Shown here: positions 8,499 to 16,439 of the stretch, piece by piece
Numbering within the stretch: position 1 is the first letter of the stretch
Layout: each line of letters starts with the position of its first letter
Origin: Sporobacter sp963675425
GTDB lineage: Bacteria > Bacillota > Clostridia > Oscillospirales > Oscillospiraceae
Assembly: GCA_963675425.1 (NCBI GenBank)
Contig: OY776214.1
Span: forward strand, 3,658,001-3,722,000
Length of the DNA stretch: 64,000 bases
Direction: 5' to 3'
Position numbers and translations under genes: made by a program
Notes under the pieces: model-generated
What the model was told of the DNA's origin: nothing
What the model saw: only the letters and a program-made list of their open reading frames with translations
Database searches by the model: none

Positions 8499-9617
8499 TT
8501 AGTAGATGGCTTCTCCGAACCAGTCTTCCCGGACGGGGGAAATCCCTGTGTATTCTTTGGCTTTTTCAGCGCCGGTAAGAACATTCAGCGCACCGCGCGC
8601 CAGCGCTTCCATCTCAAATTCACCGGGCATCGCGACAACTGGCGCTGCGAAGCTGACCGATCTGCGGATACTTTCCACAAGCTGCTCGTCGTAACTGACG
8701 CCGGCCGTTAAAATGATTGCGTCCACCTCGCCGTCCAGTACGGCGCACATTGCGCCGATTTCCTTCTTGATTTGGTGGATCATGGCGTTCAAGATCATTT
8801 CGGCATATTGGTCGCCCTCCGCAATCCGCCGGCGCACCTCGCGCACATCGTTTGTGCCCAGATAGCTGACCAAGCCGCCGTTTTTCGTAATTTTATTGTA
8901 GATGTCCTGTTCGGTATATTTGCCGGAAAAGCACATACGCATAAGGCCGATCGCCGATACGCTTCCGCTGCGGGTCGGCGAGAAAGCACCGGAGCCGCCG
9001 AGACAGTCGTTCGTGTCGATCATCCGGCCCTTTCGGTGGGCTGTAACGGACAGGCCGCCGCCAATATGCGCGATGACCAGATTGAGCTCATTGTATTTTT
9101 TCCCAATGGACTCGGCGTACCGATTACCCACTTCCTTCTGATTCAAAGCATGGACAAGATTTCGGTTGAGAATTTCCTTCATGCCGGATACTCGGGCCTC
9201 ATCGATCATCTCATCCACACTCGGCGGATTGACAAAAAACGACGGCTTGTCGTAGAGCCTGCCCAGATCACAGGCCGTCTGAGAGCCCAGAATGCACGGG
9301 TGGACGCAGCTGTAGCCGATACGGGCATGTTCGTAAGCCAGGTCGTTTACTGAATATGTACCACCCTCCAGAGACTCCTGGCCGCCGCCGCGGCCCACAA
9401 AGGCGTCGATGGATTCCAGGGGGATATTGCGCTCTTTTAAGACTTCTTTAATTTTCTCCAGACGGTAGGGCTTTTGCTCGGACAAATCCTTAAACTTATT
9501 CAGTTCATCGGCGTCATGCTCCAGCGTGATTTTAAAAATTTCACTATCGTTATCATAAACGGCGATTTTTGTGGTTGTGGAGCCCGGATTAATGGCCAGA
9601 ATTCTGTATGTTTTCAA
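8499..9617 (-). CDS. buk: Butyrate kinase
   Basis: 372-residue ASKHA-fold kinase that converts butyryl phosphate plus ADP to butyrate plus ATP, the last step of butyrate formation. The N-terminal phosphate-binding NPGSTTTK, the central AHIGGGLSVTAHRKG and the C-terminal ILTAGVSYDE are typical of acetate/butyrate kinases, and pairing with ptb fixes the specificity. The start is TTG with AGAGG about 9 nt upstream. It lies 21 bp after ptb, so the two are cotranscribed. Confidence 0.94.
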   Translation of the reverse strand: MKTYRILAINPGSTTTKIAVYDNDSEIFKITLEHDADELNKFKDLSEQKPYRLEKIKEVLKERNIPLESIDAFVGRGGGQESLEGGTYSVNDLAYEHARIGYSCVHPCILGSQTACDLGRLYDKPSFFVNPPSVDEMIDEARVSGMKEILNRNLVHALNQKEVGNRYAESIGKKYNELNLVIAHIGGGLSVTAHRKGRMIDTNDCLGGSGAFSPTRSGSVSAIGLMRMCFSGKYTEQDIYNKITKNGGLVSYLGTNDVREVRRRIAEGDQYAEMILNAMIHQIKKEIGAMCAVLDGEVDAIILTAGVSYDEQLVESIRRSVSFAAPVVAMPGEFEMEALARGALNVLTGAEKAKEYTGISPVREDWFGEAIY

Positions 9618-9638
9618 CGTTTATTACCTCTTGATTTT

Positions 9639-10544
9639 TTAAAGTTTACCAATGACGGCGTTTAAGACAATGGACAGGTATTTATCCCGCATCGGCATGG
9701 AACGTGAGGTTATAACAACCGGCACCCTCGCACCGATGACTGTGCCGGCAAATTTTGCGTTGCCTGTCAGGGACAAAGCCTTCAGCAGCAAGTTTCCCGA
9801 CATGATATCCGGGAACACCAGAATATCCGCGTCGCCCGCCACGGGGCTGTCAAAGCCCTTGATTTCGGCCGCTTCCTTAGAAAGCGCAATGTCATATGTT
9901 ATGGGGCCTTCCACAATACATCCGGTTATTTTTCCATTCTGCCACATGGCCTTCAGCTCGGCGGCCTCGACGGATTCCTTCATCTTGGGATTGACGGAAT
10001 CGACAGCAGCCAGGACACCGACCTTCGGGTTCTCGACTCCCAGCTTATGAAAAACCTTGACGGCATTTTCAATCTCGCCCTTCTTTTGCTCCAGCGTCGG
10101 ATACGTTAACAGCGCGCCATCCGTCGAGGCAAAAAGCTTATGGTAATACGGCGATTCATAAAAAGAGATATGGGACATGACGTCGCTGTCCCGAATACCG
10201 TATTCTTTATTCACGAGCACTTTCATCATCGTACCCGTTTCAATTTTTCCCTTGATGAGACAATCCAGCTTGCCGTCACGGACAAGCAGCGACGCAGTTT
10301 TGGCACACGCCTCCGGCTGAGCCTCGTCGATAACCTCAAGTTCGTCCGGCTTTTGGTCCAGGTGCTCCAGGATAATGGTAATTTCAGATTTTTTCCCGAT
10401 AAGGACCGGTTCCACCAGCCCGTCTTTTGCGGCCAGGACAACGGCATCCAGCGTATGCTCTTCGTGCGCCGCGATAACGCCGATACGCTTTTTCTGTTTA
10501 TGCTGCCCCAGCTGCGTTTTGATCTCGTCAAATGATTTTAACAT
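9639..10544 (-). CDS. ptb: Phosphate butyryltransferase
   Basis: 301-residue member of the phosphate acetyl/butyryl transferase family. It exchanges CoA for phosphate on butyryl-CoA to feed Buk. The family blocks IGVIAAHEEHTLDAVVLA at the N-terminus and PVAGDADILVFPDIMSGN plus GARVPVVITSRSM near the C-terminus are present. GGAGG lies 7 nt before the ATG. It is first gene of the ptb-buk operon, with a clear promoter at 10704-10732 and a palindrome in the leader. Confidence 0.94.
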   Translation of the reverse strand: MLKSFDEIKTQLGQHKQKKRIGVIAAHEEHTLDAVVLAAKDGLVEPVLIGKKSEITIILEHLDQKPDELEVIDEAQPEACAKTASLLVRDGKLDCLIKGKIETGTMMKVLVNKEYGIRDSDVMSHISFYESPYYHKLFASTDGALLTYPTLEQKKGEIENAVKVFHKLGVENPKVGVLAAVDSVNPKMKESVEAAELKAMWQNGKITGCIVEGPITYDIALSKEAAEIKGFDSPVAGDADILVFPDIMSGNLLLKALSLTGNAKFAGTVIGARVPVVITSRSMPMRDKYLSIVLNAVIGKL

Positions 10545-10584
10545 TCCGACCTCCTGTGTGTCATATTGGCGGGATTATTATTAA

Positions 10585-10616
10585 GATACCGTACGTCAAA
10601 GGAAACGTACGATATC
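10585..10616 (-). promoter_or_regulatory. Palindrome in the ptb-buk leader (candidate operator)
   Basis: GATACCGTACGT and ACGTACGATATC form 12-bp arms with one mismatch and an 8-nt centre. It lies between the predicted transcription start (about 10697) and the ptb start. It has no following T run, so an operator or regulatory stem is more likely than a terminator. The factor is unknown. Confidence 0.55.
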
Positions 10617-10703
10617 TGCTTCTCTTTTAATGTACTTCGTAATTAATCTTAGAATATAGTAGTATAAATATACTTGTTTTCATTTATTCTTTTATTATAC
10701 GCC

Positions 10704-10732
10704 TGTCTTAAGTGTTTGTCATAACGATTTGC
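10704..10732 (-). promoter_or_regulatory. Promoter of ptb-buk
   Basis: Read on the minus strand, -35 ATGACA, 17-nt spacer and -10 TATAAT, giving a leader of about 150 nt. Confidence 0.7.
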
Positions 10733-10805
10733 GAATTAAATCATCACAATGTTTTATTGCCCAGCTGACACTTTCGGACAGTAAGACAAAAAACGATCTT
10801 TTTGA

Positions 10806-10850
10806 ATAAAAAAGGTCAGCGCTTTTCACGAAGAAGAAGCGCTGGCCCTC
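10806..10850 (-). terminator. Terminator of the icd transcript
   Basis: On the minus strand a GGCCAGCGCTT/AAGCGCTGACC stem is followed by TTTTTT, 22 bp after the icd stop. Confidence 0.85.
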
Positions 10851-10871
10851 TCTTAAATTTTAAAACGAGCG

Positions 10872-12074
10872 TTAGCCCAGTCTGGACGCAATGGCGTCAA
10901 TGAATTCCTCCGTGTTGACAACCGTTGTTTCAAAGCCGTCATCCACGAGGGCGGCCAGCTCTTTGGGCATTGTCCCGGCGCTAAGCGTGTCGTAACAGGC
11001 ATTTTCAAGTCTCCCGGCAAACGCCGTAAGGTCAGTTAAACCGTCGAGCTCTCCCCTTTTACGCAGCGCGCCTGTCCAGGCAAAAATCGTCGCCATAGGA
11101 TTCGTCGATGTTTTCTCACCGTTTTGATACCGATAATAATGCTTTGTAACCGTGCCGTGGGCAGCCTCAAATTCATAAATACCGTCGGGCGATACGAGTA
11201 CGCTTGTCATCATCGCCAGGGAGCCGAACGCCGTTGACACCATGTCGCTCATGACGTCGCCGTCATAATTCTTAAGTGCCCAGATGAAGCCGCCCTGAGA
11301 CCGCATGACGCGGGCCACCGCGTCGTCGATAAGCGTATAGAAATATTCGATGTCCAACCGTTCAAAGTCGGCCTTGAACGCTTCATACTCTTCCTCATAG
11401 ATGGCTTTAAAACGGCCGTCGTAGATTTTAGAGATGGTGTCCTTTGTTGAAAACCACAGGTCCTGCTTTGTATCAACGGCATATTTAAAGCACGCTCTGG
11501 CAAAGTACCGGATGCTCTCGTCGGTATTATGCATCCCCTGCCAGATGGCTGGGCCGTTTGTTTTTCGGACCGTCAGCGTCATCTCCGCGCCGCTTTCACC
11601 CTTGAACGTCAGCTTGCACTCGCCCGGCTCATCGGCTTGCATCTCAATGGCCGCGTACACGTCGCCGTAGGCGTGACGGGCAATCGTGATGGGCTTCTTC
11701 CAGTTTTTCACGACGGGCTTGATACAGTCGAGCGTAATAGGCGCGCGGAAGATCGTACCGTTTAATACGGAACGGATCGTTGCGTTGGGCGATTTCCACA
11801 TCTCCGTCAGCTCCGGATATTCCTCCATACGCTGCTTATTAGGTGTAATCGTTGCGCATTTAACGCCGACACCGTATTTCTTCGTAGCGTTGGCCGCGTC
11901 AACGGTAATCTGATCCTTTGTCGCATTCCGGCTTAGAAGGCCAAGGTCATAGTATTCTGTTTTTAAATCGACGTACGGCAGAAGCAGACGGTCCTTGATC
12001 ATACGCCATAAAACGCGTGTCATTTCGTCGCCGTCCATCTCCACGAGCGGTGTCGTCATCTGGATTTTGGGCAT
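10872..12074 (-). CDS. icd: NADP-dependent isocitrate dehydrogenase
   Basis: 400-residue enzyme of the eukaryote-like NADP-IDH subfamily, oxidising isocitrate to 2-oxoglutarate. Visible family blocks are VEMDGDEMTRVLWRMIK at the N-terminus, the metal-binding NYDGDVMSDMVSTAFGSL, and EAAHGTVTKHYYRYQNGEKTSTNP for substrate and cofactor. An ATG at 12119 is also in frame, but GGAGG with 8-nt spacing selects 12074, which gives the usual MPKIQM start. It lies 79 bp after the aconitase-family gene. Together they form the oxidative arm from citrate to 2-oxoglutarate, most likely for glutamate synthesis in an anaerobe. Confidence 0.95.
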   Translation of the reverse strand: MPKIQMTTPLVEMDGDEMTRVLWRMIKDRLLLPYVDLKTEYYDLGLLSRNATKDQITVDAANATKKYGVGVKCATITPNKQRMEEYPELTEMWKSPNATIRSVLNGTIFRAPITLDCIKPVVKNWKKPITIARHAYGDVYAAIEMQADEPGECKLTFKGESGAEMTLTVRKTNGPAIWQGMHNTDESIRYFARACFKYAVDTKQDLWFSTKDTISKIYDGRFKAIYEEEYEAFKADFERLDIEYFYTLIDDAVARVMRSQGGFIWALKNYDGDVMSDMVSTAFGSLAMMTSVLVSPDGIYEFEAAHGTVTKHYYRYQNGEKTSTNPMATIFAWTGALRKRGELDGLTDLTAFAGRLENACYDTLSAGTMPKELAALVDDGFETTVVNTEEFIDAIASRLG

Positions 12075-12153
12075 GCTGTTTACCTCCGGAATTGATTTCC
12101 ACATCGGATTAAAGGGCAAAAACGCCCTGTTTTAATTGAAATGAGTTTTTAGG

Positions 12154-14412
12154 TTACTGGCCGTAGCCGGCGGCGTAATAATTCATCAGGCAGCCTTCGG
12201 TGAGGATTAGCTTGTCATCGTCACTGAGGCCCTTGCAGTACAAGGTGATATCCTTCACACCGTCTTTTGTGACGGCCTTAGCCGCAAAGGTATCCGCGCC
12301 ATCCAGTATCTGTTGCCGGATACCGGAAACGTATACCCAGTCGCCGTCCTCATAATCGAATGTTTCGCTTTGATCGATGGTAAAGGGCACGATACCCCAG
12401 TTGATGCAGTTCGAGCGGTACCGCTTTGTGGCGTATTCGTAACAGATGTTGGCCCAGCCGCCCAAAACCTTCTGGCAGGATGCCGCCTGTTCGCGGGCGC
12501 TGCCGTCCCCGGGCTTCTTGGCAAATACGCAGGAGCCCACCGTCGTCTTCCGGCTGTCCCCGCCGACCTTTGCCAGTACGTCCTTAATTTCAGCCGGTAC
12601 TTCCCCGCCCCGGCGCGCCTCTTCCAGCGCGCGGACGGCCTTGCTGCGTTCGACGTATTCCGGGACGCGGCGCGACAGCGTGAATTCTGACAGCGCAAGG
12701 GGATTGGAGCGGTAGGAGGACGTTTCGCCCGACGGAATCAGCTCGTCCGTCGTCGTGACCTCGTCGCGAATGACGGCGGCAAGCCTTACGAGCAGGTCTT
12801 CTTCCATTTTGGGCATTGTCGGCCAGTCCGTAATGTTTGGGCCGAACCGAAGCTCAACAGACGGGTCCGCCTTACCCCAGCCGTTGTAAACGCGTTTTTC
12901 GTAAACGCCCGGGTCGTATTTGTATTCTCTGGGTGTGATGGTGTAGTCAATATCGGTCGCGGCCGTCAGGATACCGCCGTTAATGGCGGTGGCGGCGATG
13001 GACCGCGCGTCCATGAGCGCGACGCCGGCAATTTGGCCGTTTCCGGGCTTGGAGCCCTCGCGGTTGGCAAAGTTACGCGTAGCGTGCCGAATGGACAGCG
13101 AGTTATTGGCCGGTGTATCGCCCGCGCCGAAGCACGGCCCGCAGAACGCGGATTTGATAAGCGCACCGGCTTCCATAAGCGTGGCGGAAATGCCGTCCTT
13201 TGTCATCGCCAGCCCGATGGGCGCGGAGGACGGATAAACCGACAGTGAGAAGTAACCGTTGCCGACGGATTGGCCGGCGAGAATATCGTTCGCCTCGGAA
13301 ATGTTTTCATACATACCGCCCGAGCAGCCCACGATTACGCCCTGCTCCACAGCAATCTGTCCCTTGTCGTTGATATTGTGGCGCAGATCCAGCGTAACCT
13401 TACCGCCGAGCTCCTTGTTGCACGAATCCTCAATTTCTTTCAGGATGCGCGCCGGGTTCTTTTGCAGCTCATGAACCGTATAGGCCTTCGACGGGTGGAA
13501 CGGCAGGGCAATCATGGATTCCATTTCGTTCAGGTTTACCGTTACCATGCTGTCGTAATAAGCGCCGTCCTCCGTTTCGAGCTTCTTGTATTCGTCAGGC
13601 CGGCCAATGTTTTCGTAGTAGGCCTTCACCTTGTCGTCTGTTGTCCAGATGGATGACAGGCAGCTTGTCTCCGTCGTCATAACGTCGACACCGATGCGGA
13701 AGTCCATGGAGAGCGCGTCAATTCCGGGTCCCGCAAATTCGAGTATCTTATTTTTCACAAAGCCATTCGGGAATGTTGCGCCGACAAGCGCGATAGCCAC
13801 GTCGTGCGGACCGACGCCATGCGGCACGTCGCCCTCAACCCAAACGAGCACAACCTCCGGCGCGTCGACATCATAGGTATTCTCCAGAAGCTGCTTGGCG
13901 AGCTCTCCCCCGCCCTCGCCGACGCCGAGCGTGCCGTAGCAGCCGTAACGGGTATGCGAGTCTGACCCGAGGATCATTTTACCGCAGCCGGCCAGGGCCT
14001 CTCGGGCATACTGGTGGATAACGGCCTGATTGGCCGGCACAAATATGCCGCCGTATTTTTTGGCGGCCGACAGGCCGAAAAAGTGATCGTCTTCGTTAAT
14101 TGTGCCGCCGACGGCGCACAGGCTGTTGTGGCAGTTTGTCAGGGCATATGGGAGTGGAAAGCGCGTCATGCCGGACGCGCGGGCTGTCTGAATAATGCCG
14201 ACGTACGTGATGTCGTGCGAGACGAGTGCGTCGAATTTAATCCGCAGCTTTTTCGGGTCGTTTCCCTCGTTGTGCTGCCGGAGAATTTTATAAGCCATCG
14301 TTTTTTCGCGGCCGTCGTCCGGTGTTTTTACGACGCCCCGGTATTGTCCGGCCGGTACGGGTTTTCCACCAGCCAGATATACGCCTTTGTCATGTAGCTG
14401 CATCATTGCCAT
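12154..14412 (-). CDS. Aconitase-family hydratase (probable aconitate hydratase)
   Basis: 752-residue protein of the aconitase superfamily. The [4Fe-4S] ligands are in VGCSGGMYENIS (equivalent of SCTNSS) and AFCGPCFGAGD (equivalent of CGPCIG), and the GSDSHTRYGCYGTLGVGEGG active-site block is present. The variant CSGG in place of CTNSS and the overall length resemble the YbhJ-type hydratase branch rather than classical AcnA, as far as memory allows. The neighbouring icd argues for true aconitase activity. The ATG has AAGGAG 8 nt upstream. Confidence 0.85.
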   Translation of the reverse strand: MAMMQLHDKGVYLAGGKPVPAGQYRGVVKTPDDGREKTMAYKILRQHNEGNDPKKLRIKFDALVSHDITYVGIIQTARASGMTRFPLPYALTNCHNSLCAVGGTINEDDHFFGLSAAKKYGGIFVPANQAVIHQYAREALAGCGKMILGSDSHTRYGCYGTLGVGEGGGELAKQLLENTYDVDAPEVVLVWVEGDVPHGVGPHDVAIALVGATFPNGFVKNKILEFAGPGIDALSMDFRIGVDVMTTETSCLSSIWTTDDKVKAYYENIGRPDEYKKLETEDGAYYDSMVTVNLNEMESMIALPFHPSKAYTVHELQKNPARILKEIEDSCNKELGGKVTLDLRHNINDKGQIAVEQGVIVGCSGGMYENISEANDILAGQSVGNGYFSLSVYPSSAPIGLAMTKDGISATLMEAGALIKSAFCGPCFGAGDTPANNSLSIRHATRNFANREGSKPGNGQIAGVALMDARSIAATAINGGILTAATDIDYTITPREYKYDPGVYEKRVYNGWGKADPSVELRFGPNITDWPTMPKMEEDLLVRLAAVIRDEVTTTDELIPSGETSSYRSNPLALSEFTLSRRVPEYVERSKAVRALEEARRGGEVPAEIKDVLAKVGGDSRKTTVGSCVFAKKPGDGSAREQAASCQKVLGGWANICYEYATKRYRSNCINWGIVPFTIDQSETFDYEDGDWVYVSGIRQQILDGADTFAAKAVTKDGVKDITLYCKGLSDDDKLILTEGCLMNYYAAGYGQ

Positions 14413-14494
14413 GTGTGTATCTCCTTCTTGTTTCTCTAATCGTCAAAGCCCTGAAGGGCCGTTATTTTTAGGTTATTACTTAAGTTTTTTCGTA

Positions 14495-14695
14495 TGGCTT
14501 CCCCCCCAGGGGGAAGCTGTCTTCACAGCAGACTGATGCGGGTCATTTTTTATAACAAACACCAATTAACCCTCATCCGTCGCGGCAAAGCCGCGCCACC
14601 TTCCCCCAATGGAAGGCTCAACGACTAAGCATTTACTATCCTCAGTGGCTTTGCCGACTGCCCCCTCCGCATGGGGAACGTCGCGTTTGGCAGCA
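14495..14695. repeat. Pair of inverted intergenic palindromic repeats
   Basis: The gap between aconitase and rsmE holds two related copies in opposite orientation. One has hairpin CTTCCCCC/GGGGGAAG near 14499-14516 followed by ACTGATGCGGGT. The other is CCCTCATCCGTC + CGCGGCaaaGCCGCG + CCACCTTCCCCC (14570-14612). A further CCCCCTCCGCATGGGGAAC fragment sits near 14660-14679, and a weaker relative (GTGACGGATGAGGG) occurs near 45240-45254. No coding potential was seen. Confidence 0.65.
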
Positions 14696-14701
14696 GGCAG
14701 G

Positions 14702-15436
14702 CTAAAAATTACCCGTGTGATACATGATCGCCGCCAGCGCGGCAATCGGCGCTGTTTCGCAGCGCAGGATGCGCGGGCCCAGCGATACGGAAAGCATGCT
14801 GTTCTGGGCGGCAAAAGCGGCCTCCGCCGGATCAAAACCGCCCTCTGGTCCTGTGACAATTGAGATGGTTTTAAAGGCGCGCTTTTCAACCAACGCTTCT
14901 TTCAAATGACGTGCTTTTTCTTCCTCGTAAAAAAACAGCGGCAAATCGGCTTTGGACGCCTTAAAAATCATATGGTCAAACGAAGGCGATACGATCACGT
15001 TGGGGATCTTGCCCCGGCCGGACTGCTTGGCCGCCTCCTCACCGATTTTTTGCAGACGACCCGTTTTTTTAAGCACCGACAGGCCCTCCGGTTTGGACAC
15101 ACACCGGGCCGACGGGAATAAGACAATTTCAGAAGCGCCAAGCTCAACAGACTTCTGGACAGCCGTTTCCAGCCTGTCCCCTTTTGCGAAGGCGATATAC
15201 GCCGCGCAATCGACGGTCGGCTCGCTGACAGTCGGCCCCGTTTCCAGGATCTCCGCCTCGGCGCCGTCGACGGTGATATCGGTCAAGCGGCAGGTGTAGT
15301 CCGTACCGTTACCGTCGCAGACGGTAAAGCTTTCGCCCTTGCGGATGCGAAGAGCGCGCAGGTGCTCCGTCTCCTTCGCGTTTAAATAAGCGGCTCCGCC
15401 GAATATATTTGAAGCGGTTACAAAAAATCGCGGCAT
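14702..15436 (-). CDS. rsmE: 16S rRNA (uracil-1498-N3)-methyltransferase RsmE
   Basis: 244-residue SPOUT methyltransferase that methylates U1498 of 16S rRNA. An N-terminal PUA-like domain (AKETEHLRALRIRKGESFTVCDG) is followed by the knotted SAM-binding motifs VTGPEGGFDPAE and SLGPRILRCETAPIAALA, which are diagnostic. The start follows GGTGAGGG. A promoter is visible at 15466-15494. Confidence 0.95.
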   Translation of the reverse strand: MPRFFVTASNIFGGAAYLNAKETEHLRALRIRKGESFTVCDGNGTDYTCRLTDITVDGAEAEILETGPTVSEPTVDCAAYIAFAKGDRLETAVQKSVELGASEIVLFPSARCVSKPEGLSVLKKTGRLQKIGEEAAKQSGRGKIPNVIVSPSFDHMIFKASKADLPLFFYEEEKARHLKEALVEKRAFKTISIVTGPEGGFDPAEAAFAAQNSMLSVSLGPRILRCETAPIAALAAIMYHTGNF

Positions 15437-15465
15437 GTGCCCTCACCCCACCGTTTTATCGTTTT

Positions 15466-15494
15466 ATTCTAACAGATAGACTGCACTCTGGCAA
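15466..15494 (-). promoter_or_regulatory. Promoter of rsmE
   Basis: Minus strand -35 TTGCCA, 17-nt spacer and -10 TAGAAT. Confidence 0.6.
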
Positions 15495-15584
15495 TATGAA
15501 GCGCATAGTATAATTTGAGTCCAAGTCGTTACTTACCGACAGAATGGGCCATACAGCGCTTACAATTATAAAGGATGGATGTTT

Positions 15585-16103
15585 ATGGATCCCGGCGATC
15601 TGAATCACTATAAAGACAAATTTGACGCCGTTTGGCGCCGTGTTATGTCGGAGAACGCCGAAGCGAGTACGCCGGCCAGATATTCTAAGCCAAATGCACA
15701 CGGAGGCGATTTTGCTGAGGCGTCAAGGCTGCGGGACTTCATGGACGACGAGGCGTGCGACGCGCAGCAATATGCTCTGCTGGCTCGCAAATTCCGCAGC
15801 CCTGCCGGTCAGACGCTCATGAGCATCTCTTCCGACGAACGACATCATTTAAAGAAGCTGAAAGTCAAGTATTTTATACTCACCGGCAAAACGTACACGC
15901 CGCCTGGCTCATGCCCGTTCATCAGCTCCGTCCGTGAAACGCTCCGGCAAAAATTCATGGGAGAAGCGGAGGGGGCCAAAGCGTACCTCGATGCGGCAGC
16001 CGATACCGCTTACGACGATCTGTCGGAGACATACAGGACTCTGGCAGCCGATGAGCAGCACCATTCTCAGCTGCTCGGCGGCATTATTGAAACTCTTTTT
16101 TAA
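15585..16103 (+). CDS. Ferritin-like / rubrerythrin-like diiron protein
   Basis: About 172 residues, forming a four-helix ferritin-like bundle. Four helices carry likely metal ligands: DDEACDAQQYALL, SSDERHHLKKL, MGEAEGAKAYL and AADEQHHSQLL, i.e. two ExxH motifs with partner glutamates, as in the rubrerythrin/Mn-catalase-like group. No rubredoxin Cys motif is present, so it is not a full rubrerythrin. A role in oxygen or peroxide defence is likely but unproven. An earlier ATG at 15579 exists, but AAGGA spacing favours 15585. Confidence 0.75.
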   Translation: MDPGDLNHYKDKFDAVWRRVMSENAEASTPARYSKPNAHGGDFAEASRLRDFMDDEACDAQQYALLARKFRSPAGQTLMSISSDERHHLKKLKVKYFILTGKTYTPPGSCPFISSVRETLRQKFMGEAEGAKAYLDAAADTAYDDLSETYRTLAADEQHHSQLLGGIIETLF

Positions 16104-16108
16104 CACCT

Positions 16109-16158
16109 TATAAACGTACATATCATGCCGGGAAACCGACATGATATGTACGTTTATA
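16109..16158. terminator. Long perfect hairpin after the ferritin-like gene
   Basis: 19-bp perfect arms (16109-16127 and 16140-16158, beginning TATAAACGTACATATCATG) enclose CCGGGAAACCGA, which extends the stem. It begins 6 nt after the stop codon. It lacks a T run, so it may be a processing or stability hairpin rather than a classical terminator. The rest of the gap to 16360 shows no gene. Confidence 0.6.
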
Positions 16159-16360
16159 TATACTTCTAAAAAGCTGCGTGTAAAATGGGCAGATATAAAA
16201 TCCGCGCCTATTTTATAATTTCCTTATTCGTAGGAGCAGATTCCACATCTGTTCTATTTAATCAGTTGCCTATTCTATGCTTTATCAGACAGCCCACAGA
16301 CTGGGACCTTGTTTGTCACATCACCTATAATAGCGCTTACAATTTATTACCATACTACAA

Positions 16361-16389
16361 TTGACAAGAGCCTGATTAGTAAATAGAAT
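16361..16389 (+). promoter_or_regulatory. Promoter of the enoate reductase gene
   Basis: -35 TTGACA (16361-16366), 17-nt spacer, -10 TAGAAT (16384-16389), about 50 nt before the start codon. Confidence 0.75.
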
Positions 16390-16439
16390 AATTTAGTACA
16401 CTGTATCGGTTATCGCAATACGAAAGGGGTTATTTACAT

